Assembly (NCBI GenBank): GCA_015140255.1
Contig: CP043993.1
Location: forward strand, 62,001 to 126,000
Length of the DNA stretch: 64,000 nt
Source of the DNA: Candidatus Stammera capleta
GTDB taxonomy: Bacteria; Pseudomonadota; Gammaproteobacteria; Enterobacterales; Enterobacteriaceae
Direction of reading: 5' to 3'
Numbering within the stretch: the stretch's first letter is position 1; the number at the start of each line of letters is the position of its first letter. The position numbers and the translations under genes were made by a program. This document shows positions 39,857-53,695 of the stretch, piece by piece. The notes beneath the pieces are model-generated. The model saw only the letters and a list, made by a program, of their open reading frames with translations. It was not told where the DNA came from and searched no databases.

Positions 39857-39948
39857 ATACCCGAGTGGTGAAACTGGTAGACACAAGGGACTTAAAATCC
39901 CTCGGTTATATTTATAACCTTGCGGGTTCAAATCCCGCCTTGGGTATA
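39857..39948 (+). tRNA. tRNA-Leu (anticodon UAA)
   Basis: Class II tRNA with a long variable arm (CGGTTATATTTATAACCT forming a stem). Acceptor ATACCCG pairs with TGGGTAT (one G-U). The D-arm through anticodon region, ending in GGGACTTAAAATCCC, is almost identical to E. coli leuZ. The discriminator is A; the next bases are TCA, so CCA is not encoded. def starts 18 bp downstream. Confidence 0.95.
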
Positions 39949-39966
39949 TCATCATATATTTTAAAA

Positions 39967-40410
39967 ATGTCTAATATCAAAATATTAACTTATCCTAATA
40001 AAAAATTAAGAAAAAAATCCAAAAAAATAACAAAATTTAATAAAAAATTAAAAAAAATAACATCAAATATGTTAAAAATAATGTATAAATATAACGGTAT
40101 TGGTTTATCTGCAATACAAATAAATATCAATAAATCAATAATTGTAATAGATACTGAAAAAAAAAAAAATTCTAAACTAATATTAATTAACCCTAAAATT
40201 TTAAAATATAAGGGATATATTGAAAGTCAAGAAGGATGTTTATCAATACCAAATTTTTTTTATAAAATTAAAAGATTTAATCATATATATATACAAGCAA
40301 ATAATATACAAGGACAACCAATAAAATTTAAAACTAAAGGATTATTATCAATTTGTATTCAACATGAAATAGATCATACTAAAGGGAAATTATTTATAGA
40401 TTATATATAA
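39967..40410 (+). CDS. def: Peptide deformylase
   Basis: Fe/Zn hydrolase removing the N-formyl group from nascent proteins, 147 aa (E. coli 169). Motif 1 'GIGLSAIQ' (family GxGLAAxQ), motif 2 'EGCLS' with the metal Cys, motif 3 '[12 protein letters not shown]' with the HEXXH metal site. The frame is open further upstream through the tRNA genes, but ATG 39967 ('[16 protein letters not shown]', E. coli 'MSVLQVLHIPDERLRK') is the real start. The C-terminal helix is shortened. It is 2 bp from fmt. Confidence 0.97.
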   Translation: MSNIKILTYPNKKLRKKSKKITKFNKKLKKITSNMLKIMYKYNGIGLSAIQININKSIIVIDTEKKKNSKLILINPKILKYKGYIESQEGCLSIPNFFYKIKRFNHIYIQANNIQGQPIKFKTKGLLSICIQHEIDHTKGKLFIDYI

Positions 40411-40412
40411 AA

Positions 40413-41357
40413 ATGAAAAAAAAATTAAATATACTTTTTTTTGGTACTCCAAAATTCGGAGCATCTCAATTAAATAATATAATTAAAAATACAAAACATA
40501 AAATTATAGCTGTAGTTACTAAAAAAAAAAAAAACAAAATACAAAATCCAGTAGAATTAATAGCTAGAAAAAAAAAAATTCCTATTTTTAAACCAAATTC
40601 TATTAAAAAATTAGAAAAATTAAAAAACAAATTTAAAAATTTAAATATAGATATTATATTAGTAATAGCTTATGGTTTCAAATTACCTCAAAATATTATT
40701 GATATACCAAAACTAGGATGTTTTAATCTACATGCTTCATTATTACCAAGATGAAGAGGTTCTTCACCTATTCAAAGAGCAATATTATTTGGAGATAAAT
40801 ATTCTGGAATAACATTTATAAAAATTAATAAATTTATTGATGCAGGAAATATAATATATCAAAAAAAATGTATAATTAAAAAAAATTTTAACTATAAAAA
40901 ATTATATAAAAAAATTAAAAAAATAAGTACTATTAAATTACCTATCATTTTAAACAAAATTAAACAAAAAATATATATTGAAACAAAACAAAATACAAAA
41001 AATATTACTTATGCTTTTAAAATTAAAAAAAAAGAAGGACTAATAAATTGAAAAAAAGACACAGCTATAGATATAGATAGAAAAATTAAAGCTTTTTACG
41101 TATGACCAAAAACATATTTTTACTATAAAAAACATATAATATTTATATGATCTATAAAAATTAAAAATATTCAAAATAATCATAATTATAAACCAGGACA
41201 AATATTAAAATATAATAAAAAAGGATTAATAATATTTACAAAAAAATCTTCTATAATTAAAATTAAAAAAATTCAATTAAATAATCATAAAAAAATGAAA
41301 ACTTCAGAATTAGTAAATTCTAAACCTTTTTTATTCAAAAAAGGTGAAATATTATAA
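40413..41357 (+). CDS. fmt: Methionyl-tRNA formyltransferase
   Basis: Formylates initiator Met-tRNA using 10-formyl-THF, supplying the group removed by Def; 314 aa (E. coli 315). Motifs: '[17 protein letters not shown]', '[41 protein letters not shown]' (W is TGA) and '[27 protein letters not shown]' (both W are TGA). The C-terminal tRNA-binding domain is present. The stop TAA 41355-41357 overlaps rlmB, which is convergent, by 6 bp. Confidence 0.96.
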
Positions 41358-42104
41358 ATTTTTAATTTGTCTCATAATTTCAAATATTATAATTCCAATA
41401 GAAACAGAAACATTTAAAGAATTAATTTTTTTAATAGGTATTCTAAGTAAAAAATCACATTTTTCTTTGATTTTTTTTTTTATTCCTTTATTTTCAGAAC
41501 CAAATATTAAAGCTATTGAATTATACATATTATAATTTACTCCATAAATAGATTTTTTAGAATTTAAATCAGTACCTAAAATTAAAAAATTATATTTATG
41601 TAACAATTTTATAATATTTTTAATATTATTAATAGTTATAATAAAAATTTTATATATTGAACCAACAGAAACTTTATGTACAATGTTATTTTCTATAGAA
41701 ACAGAATTATGTTTACTAATTATAATAGCATCAATATTTGCAGCAACAGCTGTACGAATACATGAACCTAAATTATAAGGATCAGTTATTCTATCTAATA
41801 TTAAAAAAAAATGTTTCTTCTTTTTTTTTATAAAACTTATTAATTTATTAACACTACTTGAAAAAATTTTTTTTCTTTTTATATAAGAAATTATACCTTG
41901 ATGATTAAATAAATTAAATTTTTTAAAAAATTTTTTATTAACAATTTTATAGGATATTTTTTTAATATTTAGAATTTTCGTTATTTTAATAAATTTCTTA
42001 TTATTTTTTTTTAATAAAAATATTTTTTTAATATATTCAGATTTATATTTAATTAAATTCTTAATAGTGTTAAAACCATACAAATAATTATTATTTTTAT
42101 TCAT
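41352..42104 (-). CDS. rlmB: 23S rRNA (guanosine2251-2'-O)-methyltransferase
   Basis: SpoU-family methylase of G2251 in the 23S P loop, 250 aa (E. coli 243). N-terminal substrate-binding domain starts 'YLYGFNTIKNLI' (E. coli 'IYGIHAVQALLERAPER'). SPOUT motifs: 'ILDRITDPYNLGSCIRTAVAAN', 'LIFGSENKGI' and 'IPIKKINSLNVSVSIGIIIFE'. No Trp codons. The start lies inside the end of hflX (8-bp overlap). Confidence 0.94.
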   Translation of the reverse strand: MNKNNNYLYGFNTIKNLIKYKSEYIKKIFLLKKNNKKFIKITKILNIKKISYKIVNKKFFKKFNLFNHQGIISYIKRKKIFSSSVNKLISFIKKKKKHFFLILDRITDPYNLGSCIRTAVAANIDAIIISKHNSVSIENNIVHKVSVGSIYKIFIITINNIKNIIKLLHKYNFLILGTDLNSKKSIYGVNYNMYNSIALIFGSENKGIKKKIKEKCDFLLRIPIKKINSLNVSVSIGIIIFEIMRQIKNL

Positions 42105-43380
42105 AATTTTTAATCAAATATTTTTTAATAAACGAATATTTTTTAAATAAATTTTTAAAAGAATAATTAGACATAAATATACTAAAATAATAATTTTTAC
42201 CATTATTACTTCATTCTTTAAAAAAAATTTTTTTTTTATATAGAATATTCCTCAATAAAATTGATAAATTAGAAGGAACATAAATTAAATATTTCTTCCT
42301 ATCTGAAAATAAATAAAAATTGATTATATCATATAAAAAATCAATTCCAAAATTATATTTAGCAGAAATTCAAATTCTTATAGGAAAATTTAAATTATTT
42401 AAATCAATTTTAATTTCAAAATTTTTTAATTTATCTATTTTATTCATAACCTGAATTACAGGTATATTATTAATATTAATATCATCTAATATATAATTAA
42501 CAGTATTAATACATTCTAAAAAATATAAATTAGAAGAATCAATAATATGTAAAATTAATTTAGAATAACAAATTTCTTTTAAAGTACTTTTAAAAGCATA
42601 TTTTATGCTATTAGGTAAATTATGTATAAAACCAATAGTATCAGATAATAATACATTAGAATAAAATTTAAATTTATTAATTCTTCTTACATAAGTATCT
42701 AAAGTGGAAAAATAACCTTTACATAATTTAAAATTAGAATTAGTTAATAAATTAAATAAAGTAGATTTACCTGAATTAGTATATCCTACTAAAGAAATAA
42801 CAGGAACATTATATCTATCACGTAATTCAATATTTTTATTTTTTTGATTAGATATTTTATATATACTATTATTAATAGTTTTAATTCTTTTTTTAATTAT
42901 TCTTCTATCTATTTCTATTTGTTTTTCACCTGGTCCAGATATAAATTTTACTCCTCCTCTTTGACGTTCTAAATGACTTCATCTTCTTATTAATCTAGTA
43001 CTTAAATAATTTAAGTAAGCTAATTCTACTTGAAGTTTAGCATAATTAGTATTCGCTCTTTTTTTAAATATATTTAATATTATAAAGGTTCTATTTAAAA
43101 TAGAACATTTTAAAATATTCTTTAAATTATATTCTTGTGTACTTTTTAATACTAAATTAATAATTAATTTTTTAAAATTAAATTTTTTTATAATTAAATT
43201 TAATTCATAAATTTTACCCAAACCTAAAAAATATTTTTTATTAGGATATCTAATATTAATTTCTAACATTTTTTTAATATTAAACCCAGAAGAATAAATT
43301 AATTGTTTAAATTCATTTCTTTCTATTATATTTAATTTATTAAAATATATAAAAACTACTAAAACATTATTATTATTCAA
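42097..43380 (-). CDS. hflX: GTPase HflX (ribosome-rescue/splitting factor)
   Basis: Translational GTPase that splits stalled 70S ribosomes, 427 aa (E. coli 426). The N-terminal half includes 'YFLGLGKIYEL', 'RTFIILNIFKKRANTNYAKLQVELAYLNYLSTRL' and 'HLERQRGGVKFISGPGEKQIEIDRR'. G domain: G1 'GYTNSGKST', G3 'DTIGF', G4 'MNKIDKL'. I read the 3' half codon by codon: it is open with several TGA=Trp. In enterobacteria hfq lies between miaA and hflX; here only 11 bp separate them and hfq is gone. An HflX that recycles stalled ribosomes may be useful where transcripts are often out of frame (inference). Confidence 0.95.
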
Positions 43381-43391
43381 AAAAATACCTT

Positions 43392-44345
43392 TTAATCAAT
43401 TAATTTAATTATAAAACTAAAAATTTTGCTAATTTCATTCTCATAATTTAAACCATTATAAATAATTTTAAAACTATCAGATCATTTTTTTAATCAAGTC
43501 AACTGTTTTTTAATTAAATATACAGTTTGACTAATAGTACTTTTAATCATTTCTAAATAAGAAATTTTTTTGTCAATATATAATCACATTTGCTTATAAC
43601 CAATACATTTCATACACGGTTTATTTATATTTAAATCTTTACGTAAATATAAATTTAATACTTCATCTTCAAATCCAGAAGATAACATTTTGTAAAATCT
43701 ATTTTCTATTATTTTAATTAATTCAATTTTGTTTTTTGGTAAAATTAATATTTTATATATATCAAAATTTAAATTTAATTTATTAATATTTTTAAAATAA
43801 GAAATATTTTTTTTAGTCATTAAAAATACTTCTAAATTACGTATAATTCTATATTTATCATTCAAATGAATATTTTTATACATAGAAAAATCAATTAACT
43901 TTAAAATATTATACAAATAATTACAACCAAATTTAGAAAACAAATTATTTATATAAGAACGTATTAAATAATTATGTTTAGGTAATATATATAAACCATT
44001 AAATAAAACATTAAAATACATCATAGTACCACCAACTAATAAAGGAATTTTCTTTTTTATAAAAATAATATCATTTAACTCCTTAATTAAATCAATAAAA
44101 AAATTTTTTACTGAATAGTAATCAATAGGATCAATAATATCTACTAGTCTATGATGAAAATATTTTAATTCTAAATTACTAGGCTTAGCTGTACCTATAT
44201 TTAAATTTCTATAAATTAAACCCGAATCAACACTAACTAATTCTAAAGGTAAAATTTTACATAATTCTATAGCTATACGACTTTTACCAATACCAGTAGG
44301 ACCAAGTATACAAAAAATTTTAGGAACATTTTTTTTTATAATCAT
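43392..44345 (-). CDS. miaA: tRNA dimethylallyltransferase
   Basis: Adds the isopentenyl group to A37 of tRNAs reading U-initial codons, which would include a tRNA-Trp reading UGA/UGG. The product is 317 aa (E. coli 316). Motifs: 'FCILGPTGIGKSRIAIEL' (P loop), 'LVSVDSGLIYRNLNIGTAKPS', 'HHRLVDIIDPIDYYSVKNF' and 'PLLVGGTMMYF'. TGA at 43584-43586 encodes Trp in 'GYKQMWLYIDKK' (E. coli 'GYRQMWSYLEGE'). The ATG overlaps the mutL TGA as ATGA. Confidence 0.96.
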
Positions 44346-45985
44346 ATATCATCTAAAAAATAAAAAAATAATTTATTAAAATTTAAAAAATAAAAACTTT
44401 TTTTTTTAAATTTATACCTGAAATTTATTCAATAATTATGAAAACTAAATATTAACTTCATTAAATTAAATCTATTTCATCCATTATTAATAATAATATA
44501 ATCAGATAATCAATATACTATAGATAAAATATTTTTATTTTTTTTAATAAATTTTAAAAAAGAAAAAAAAAACTTTTTAAGATCTAAATTTATAAAAAAT
44601 ATTGGAATACTATCAATTAAAACATAATTATTTTTATAAGATAAATTAATTCCTAACTTATATAAAACAAAAAACAATTTTGTATTACTTAAAAACTTTT
44701 CCTTAGGTAAAAAAAATTTTAATTTATCTATTTTTTTAACTTCAATTAAACAAAAGTATTTTTTTTTTAATATTAATATATTAAAATAATAATATATATA
44801 TAATAAATCTGAAATTATTAATAAACCATCTTTTCTAATTGATAAAACAAAACGTTTATTAAAAATATTTATTATATTACCAAAATAAATTGAAAAATAA
44901 TATAAATAATTATTTAAAAAACATTTTTTTACATTAAAATTTTCTTGATTTTTTTTTATATATATTTTTTTATTAATATTTTGAAAAAAAATATTTAAAC
45001 TTTTATTTAATCTTCTTAAAATAATAGAAGGTTTTAAAAAAAAAATTTTACTTTTATTAGGACATATATTTATATTAATATATTTACTATCAATAAAAAA
45101 AAATAATATATAAGAAAAAAATATATTTTTGTTTCATAAATCCAAAAAAAAATTATTTAATACCAAATATAATAAATTATCTTTAGAGATAATTCTATTA
45201 TTTAAAAAAACTAATTTAATATTTTTATTTTTTTCATTCTTTAAAATATATCCTTTTATAGAAAAAAATTTATCATATATATCAATATATTGATTATTAA
45301 TAATGAATCTATCTCCATATACATATTTAATACGATCTAATATATTTAATTTATCATTATTATATTTAGTAATATAATTTTTATATAAAATATTATCTCT
45401 ATATATAGAGAAATCTATTTTATAATTTGATAAAACAAAATAATTAATAATCTGTTTAATATAAAATCATTCATTTTTATTTAAAATTAATAACTTTTTT
45501 CTTTTAAAAATATCATTTAGAAATATATTTTTTACATTAACTATAGTACCAAAATTATGAGATATAGGTTTTAAATTAAAATCTAATAATTTATTTTTAT
45601 TATTAAATAATAATCAACCATAATTTTTATTACTATATATAAATTTAGATGAAATACTAAAATTAGATATAGAACTTATACAAGATAAAGCTATACCTCG
45701 AAAACCAAAAGTTTTTAAATATAAAAAATCATTTAAATTATATATTTTACTAGTAGTAAATTTTTTAATAGATAAAAATAAATCTTTTTTACACATACCT
45801 AAACCATTATCTATTATTTCAATAGAATCTAAACCATTATTTAAAATTTTTATTTTAATTTTAGAAGATCTAGCATCTAAACTATTTTCCAATAATTCTT
45901 TTAAAACATCAGAAATATTATTAATTAACTCTCCTGTAGAAATTTTTCTAATTATTTTTTCTGATAAAAATCTAATATTACTCAT
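44336..45985 (-). CDS. mutL: DNA mismatch repair protein MutL
   Basis: Links MutS mismatch recognition to strand excision. The product is 549 aa (E. coli 615). GHKL ATPase parts: 'KISTGELINNISDVLKELLENSLDA' (catalytic E33, N34), 'DNGLGM' (59-64), 'TFGFRGIAL' (94-100) and the later 'NNRIISK' loop. The usual GFRGEAL has Ile in place of Glu. I read the whole C-terminal part codon by codon; it is open but Phe/Lys/Asn-rich and diverged. Under code 4 the frame passes the TGA at 44342-44344 (which forms ATGA with the miaA start) and stops at TAA 44336-44338, two codons later. Confidence 0.92.
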
Positions 45986-45990
45986 AAAAT

Positions 45991-46782
45991 TTATTTATTT
46001 CTTAATATACATAATTTTTTTGCAAAATTATTAACACCTAAATAAATATATTTAGCTAATTTATATTGATATGATGTATCAATTAATTTTTTTTCTTCTA
46101 TAGGATTACTAATATAACCTACTTCTATTAAAATAGAAGGAATATAAAATAAAGATAAAATAAATAAATTATCATATTGTAAATAATTTTTATGTAAAAA
46201 AATAGTATTACGAAATTTATTAATTATTTCTAAAGCTAAATTTAAATTTAATTTATTAATTTTTTTATTAACATAAAATAAAAAATTATTTAATTTATCA
46301 TTTTTATAATTATTTATATATTTATACTTATTAAATCAAATAGAAGCTCCTCTAATATATTTATTATTATATATAGAATTAACATGTATAGATAAAAATA
46401 AATTTGCATTTTTAATATTTACTATACGTAAACGATCTTTTAAAGAAACATAAATATCTTTAGATCTTATTAAAAAAACCTTAAAATTTTTATTTAAATT
46501 TAAAAAATTAAATAATTTTTTACATATTAATAAAGTAATATCTTTTTCTTTAGTCCCATTTAAACCTATAGCTCCAGGATCATTACCACCATGACCAGGA
46601 TCTACCACAATATTAAATTTACATATTTTTTTTTTATTCATATATCTAAATTTAAAATCTTTATTTATTTTACTTAAAATAAAATTTTTTTTACTTGATA
46701 TAATAATATTTTTACTTTCAACTAATAAATTAAAAAAAAAATTTTTTAATATAAATATTAACAAAATTATAAAATTTAACAT
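45991..46782 (-). CDS. amiB: N-acetylmuramoyl-L-alanine amidase (AmiB/AmiC type, catalytic domain only)
   Basis: Zn amidase that cuts the stem peptide from MurNAc to split septal murein. The product is 263 aa against about 417-445 for E. coli AmiC/AmiB: the AMIN targeting domain is absent. An N-terminal hydrophobic segment (about residues 2-22) may be a signal peptide or anchor. The Amidase_3 domain shows 'VVDPGHGGNDPGAIG' (Zn His), 'KEKDITL' (Zn Glu region), 'SLKDRLRIVNIKNANLFLSIHVNS' (Zn His) and 'SILIEVGYISNPIEE' (catalytic Glu). One or more TGA=Trp follow 'RGASIW'. The symbol amiB is given from its tsaE-amiB-mutL position. Its ATG shares one base with the tsaE stop. Confidence 0.9.
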
Positions 46783-47243
46783 TATATAATAGTATTTAAA
46801 ATATTTTTACCTAAATTAGAAAAAGATTTAACTAAAATAATTCGTTTATTTTTACTTAAAAAATAAAAATAAAAACATAAATCAGAAGAAGGTAATAAAT
46901 TTATAAATTTATCAGCTCATTCTACTAAACATATATTATTTTTATCAAAATAATCATATATTCCAATATCAAATAACTCATCAGAAGATAATATACGATA
47001 TAAATCAAAATGATAAACTAAATAATTATGACATTTATATTCATTTATTAAAGTATAACTTGGACTATTAATTAATCCTTTAAATCCAAAATTTTTTATT
47101 AATAATCTACAAAAAAAAGATTTTCCAACACCTATCTCGCCACAAAAATATAAAAAAACAGGTTTCCTAATTAAAGAAGAAAATCTATTTGATAACAAAA
47201 TGATATCTTTAATATTTCTAATCAAAAAAATTTTTTTACTCAT
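46782..47243 (-). CDS. tsaE: tRNA threonylcarbamoyladenosine biosynthesis ATPase TsaE
   Basis: ATPase partner of TsaB/TsaD in making t6A37 on ANN-decoding tRNAs, 153 aa (E. coli 153). Walker A 'FCGEIGVGKSFFCRLLI', then 'INSPSYTLINEYKCHNYLVYHFDLYRI' (family 'SPTYTLVEPY..VYHFDLYRL'), and after TGA=Trp at 46917-46919 'VEWADKFINLLP' (family 'IEWPEKG..LP'). The stop TAA overlaps the amiB ATG (TAATG). The gene lies 12 bp downstream of tRNA-Gly on the same strand. Confidence 0.95.
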
Positions 47244-47255
47244 AAAATTACATTA

Positions 47256-47328
47256 AGCGGAAAACGAGATTCGAACTCGCGACCCTAACCTTGGCAAGGT
47301 TATACTCTACCAACTGAGCTATTTCCGC
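47256..47328 (-). tRNA. tRNA-Gly (anticodon GCC)
   Basis: Acceptor GCGGAAA pairs with TTTCCGC; the region from ATAGCTCAGTTGGTAGAG to the anticodon loop TTGCCAA and the T arm GCGAGTTCGAATCTCG match E. coli tRNA-Gly(GCC). Discriminator U; the next bases are TAA, so no encoded CCA. The upstream orn reading frame runs 29 nt into this gene before its stop. The charging enzyme GlyQS is also encoded in the window. Confidence 0.96.
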
Positions 47329-47881
47329 AAAAACAATTATTTATAAAATATTTACGATAATATATCAATTCATAGATAGAATTTTTTATATCAGATAAAG
47401 CAGTATGTTTTTTTTTTAAATTTATATTTAATTTAATATTAGGAAATCATCTTACAATTAATTCTTTTACTGTACTAACATCAATATATCTATAGTGAAA
47501 ATAAGACTCCAAATTAGGCATATATTTAAATAAAAATCTCCTATCTTGTGCAACAGTACTACCACAAATAGGAGAAACTCCTTTAGGAATCCATTTTTTT
47601 AAAAATTTTATTGTTTTATCTTCTGCTTCAAACTCACTTATTATACTACTTTTAACCTTATTTATAAGACCAGTAGAATTATGAGTATCAATATTTCATT
47701 TATTCATTCTATTTAAATAACATTCTTTTTGAAATAAAACAATATTAGGACCTTCAGATAAAATATTTAAATCACTATCTGTTATTAACGTAGCAATTTC
47801 TATAATCTTATCTATATCAGGATTTAAACCAGTCATTTCTAAATCTATTCAAATTAAATTTCTATTGTTATTCAGTAACAT
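47300..47881 (-). CDS. orn: Oligoribonuclease, with stop codon inside tRNA-Gly
   Basis: DEDDh 3'-5' exonuclease degrading 2-5 nt RNA fragments; 193 aa (E. coli 181). Motifs: '[15 protein letters not shown]' (W is TGA; D and E catalytic), '[22 protein letters not shown]', '[12 protein letters not shown]' and '[21 protein letters not shown]' (H and D catalytic). After the normal family end ('YYREHFIKL' in E. coli) there is no stop: the frame runs through the spacer and into tRNA-Gly, adding about 12 residues until TAA 47300-47302, which lies in the tRNA D-stem/anticodon-stem region. Not seen in a standard-code scan because of TGA codons. Confidence 0.93.
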
Positions 47882-47903
47882 AAATTTAACCGTAAAATAT
47901 TAA

Positions 47904-47977
47904 CGGTACGAACGGGACTCGAACCCGTGACCCCCAGCGTGACAGGCTGGTATTCTAACCAACTGAACTACCGCACC
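47904..47977 (-). tRNA. tRNA-Asp (anticodon GUC)
   Basis: Acceptor GGTGCGG pairs with TCGTACC (with G-U pairs), anticodon arm CCAGCCTGTCACGCTGG, T arm ACGGGTTCGAGTCCCGT; strongly like E. coli tRNA-Asp. Discriminator G, followed by TTA, so CCA is not encoded. It is directly downstream of 5S rRNA, as in E. coli rrnC/rrnH, and is probably cotranscribed with the rRNAs. Confidence 0.96.
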
Positions 47978-47982
47978 TATTT

Positions 47983-48101
47983 TTTCTAGCAATGTCTTAC
48001 TCTCACATAAGAAAAACCTACACTACCATCAGCGCTGTAACTTTTCACTTCTGAGTTCGAAATGGATTCAGGTGGTACAATTACGCTATTTTCGCTAGAA
48101 A
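47983..48101 (-). rRNA. rrf: 5S ribosomal RNA
   Basis: About 119 nt. Conserved blocks CCACCTGA...CCAT, CGAACTCAGAAGTGAAA, and GCTGATGGTAGTGT are read on the minus strand. The terminal stem is TTCTAGC at 48094-48100 with GCTAGAA at 47984-47990. Ends are set from this stem and are good to about 2 nt. It lies between 23S and tRNA-Asp. Confidence 0.95.
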
Positions 48102-48109
48102 TAAATTAA

Positions 48110-48127
48110 AACATTTTTAAGTTGTGA

Positions 48128-48134
<7 letters not shown>
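48110..48134. repeat. Inverted repeat arm, right partner 51043-51067, flanking 23S rRNA
   Basis: These 25 bases are the exact reverse complement of 51043-51067. The two arms bracket the 23S gene and include its last and first few bases, so the precursor would form a perfect 25-bp helix. This is the typical RNase III processing stem of bacterial pre-23S; its unusual perfection in otherwise drifting spacer DNA suggests selection. Confidence 0.93.
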
Positions 48135-51042
<2,908 letters not shown>

Positions 51043-51050
<8 letters not shown>

Positions 51051-51067
51051 CACAACTTAAAAATGTT
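51043..51067. repeat. Inverted repeat arm, partner of 48110-48134, flanking 23S rRNA
   Basis: Perfect reverse complement of 48110-48134; it forms the 5' strand of the predicted pre-23S processing stem on the minus-strand transcript. Confidence 0.93.
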
Positions 51068-51089
51068 CTAAATCAATTTTAAAAGAAGA

Positions 51090-51162
51090 CGTCCCCTAGG
51101 GGATTCGAACCCCTGTTGTCGCCGTGAAAGAGCGATGTCCTAAGCCTCTAGACGAAGAGGAC
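51090..51162 (-). tRNA. tRNA-Glu (anticodon UUC)
   Basis: Acceptor GTCCTCT pairs with AGGGGAC, anticodon loop CTTTCAC gives UUC, T arm CAGGGGTTCGAATCCCCT; close to E. coli tRNA-Glu. Discriminator G, followed by TCT, so no encoded CCA. It is the single spacer tRNA between 16S and 23S, as in E. coli rrnB/C/E/G. Likely substrate of MnmA. Confidence 0.96.
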
Positions 51163-51190
51163 TTATATAAATCCATTTATTTTTATTACA

Positions 51191-51214
51191 GATAACTTAT
51201 ATGAACACCTACAA
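51191..51214. repeat. Inverted repeat arm, partner 52881-52904, flanking 16S rRNA
   Basis: 24 bases that are the reverse complement of 52881-52904 except at two positions, each a transition that leaves G-U type pairs in one strand orientation. The arms lie about 17 nt beyond the 16S 3' end and about 70 nt before its 5' end, where the RNase III processing stem of pre-16S is expected. Confidence 0.85.
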
Positions 51215-51230
51215 ATATTTATCATTATAA

Positions 51231-52812
<1,582 letters not shown>

Positions 52813-52880
52813 AAAACAAATTATTAATTTTAATTTTTAAAAAAAAACTAAAAACTAAAATATTTTAAATAATGTAAAAA

Positions 52881-52904
52881 TTGTAGGTGCTCATATAAAT
52901 TATC
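52881..52904. repeat. Inverted repeat arm, partner of 51191-51214, flanking 16S rRNA
   Basis: Upstream strand of the predicted pre-16S processing stem on the minus-strand transcript; 22 of 24 positions are complementary to 51191-51214. Confidence 0.85.
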
Positions 52905-52943
52905 TATTTAAAAAGAACAAAAAACCATAAAACTTATAGTCAT

Positions 52944-52972
52944 AATATAACAAGAAAAAAAAAATAAAACAA
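52944..52972 (-). promoter_or_regulatory. Possible rrn promoter upstream of 16S
   Basis: On the minus strand TTGTTT (52967-52972) and TATATT (52944-52949) are separated by 17 bases, about 125-160 bp before the 16S 5' end and before the processing stem. The -10 matches 5 of 6 consensus bases, the -35 only 3 of 6. The position is sensible for an rrn promoter, but AT-rich DNA gives many such matches. Confidence 0.35.
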
Positions 52973-52985
52973 GTCTTTTAAAAAA

Positions 52986-53438
52986 TTAAATAGAAATAAT
53001 TTTAATAAAAAAATCAAATTTTTTTTTTTTATATAAAAAAATAAAAATTTTATGTTCAGATAAATATTTTAAAGGACCATTAGGTAAAATAACAAAATTT
53101 TTCGGAATATTAAAATTTATTTTAGTAGATATAATTTTTGATATATAACTAGAATTTATTGAACCAAACAATCTACCATTTTTACTACATTTACATTTAA
53201 TTATTAAAGGAGATAAAGAATTTATTTTTTTATATAAAACATTAATCTCATATAATTCTTTTCTTTTTAATTCTAAAATAGAAGTTAATTTTTCATTAAA
53301 TTCTTTAATATTACTTTTAGTAGCATATATAGCTTTATCATAAGGAATTAAATAATTCCTTGCATAACCAGATTTTACATTTACTATACTACCTATTTTA
53401 CCTAATTTATTTTTATTTAACAAAATTACTTTCACCAT
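52986..53438 (-). CDS. rplI: 50S ribosomal protein L9
   Basis: Two-domain 23S-binding protein at the L1-stalk base affecting frame maintenance; 150 aa (E. coli 149). 'MVKVILLNKNKLGKIGSIVNVKSGYARNYLIPYDKA' is the L9 N-terminal signature, followed by a long connecting helix and a C-terminal domain beginning 'KCSKNGRLFGSINSSYI' (family 'GDEGKLFGSIGTRDI'). No Trp. Last gene of the rpsF-rpsR-rplI unit. Confidence 0.95.
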   Translation of the reverse strand: MVKVILLNKNKLGKIGSIVNVKSGYARNYLIPYDKAIYATKSNIKEFNEKLTSILELKRKELYEINVLYKKINSLSPLIIKCKCSKNGRLFGSINSSYISKIISTKINFNIPKNFVILPNGPLKYLSEHKIFIFLYKKKKFDFFIKIISI

Positions 53439-53452
53439 TATAAAACCTAAAA

Positions 53453-53680
53453 TTATTTATGTAAATCAGTATAAGCTAATAAAGATAAATATCTAGCACG
53501 TTTTATAGATTTAGATATTAATCTTTGATATTTTACAGAAATTCCAGTAACTCTACTAGGAATGATTTTATTACATTCTGTAATATAATTTTTTAACAAA
53601 TCTATATTTTTATAATCTATATTATGTTTTTTTTTACCTTTAAAGGGACAACATTTTTTGCGTTGATTAAATTTAAACAT
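53453..53680 (-). CDS. rpsR: 30S ribosomal protein S18
   Basis: Platform protein that binds with S6, 75 aa, exactly the E. coli length. '[66 protein letters not shown]' matches the family throughout. priB, which separates rpsF and rpsR in enterobacteria, is absent (15-bp gap). Confidence 0.97.
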   Translation of the reverse strand: MFKFNQRKKCCPFKGKKKHNIDYKNIDLLKNYITECNKIIPSRVTGISVKYQRLISKSIKRARYLSLLAYTDLHK

Positions 53681-53695
53681 TTTATTTTTACCAAA

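Noticed and set aside
39811..39966. N-terminal extension of def running through tRNA-Cys and tRNA-Leu
   Set aside because: The family N-terminus begins at ATG 39967, and the extension is tRNA sequence.
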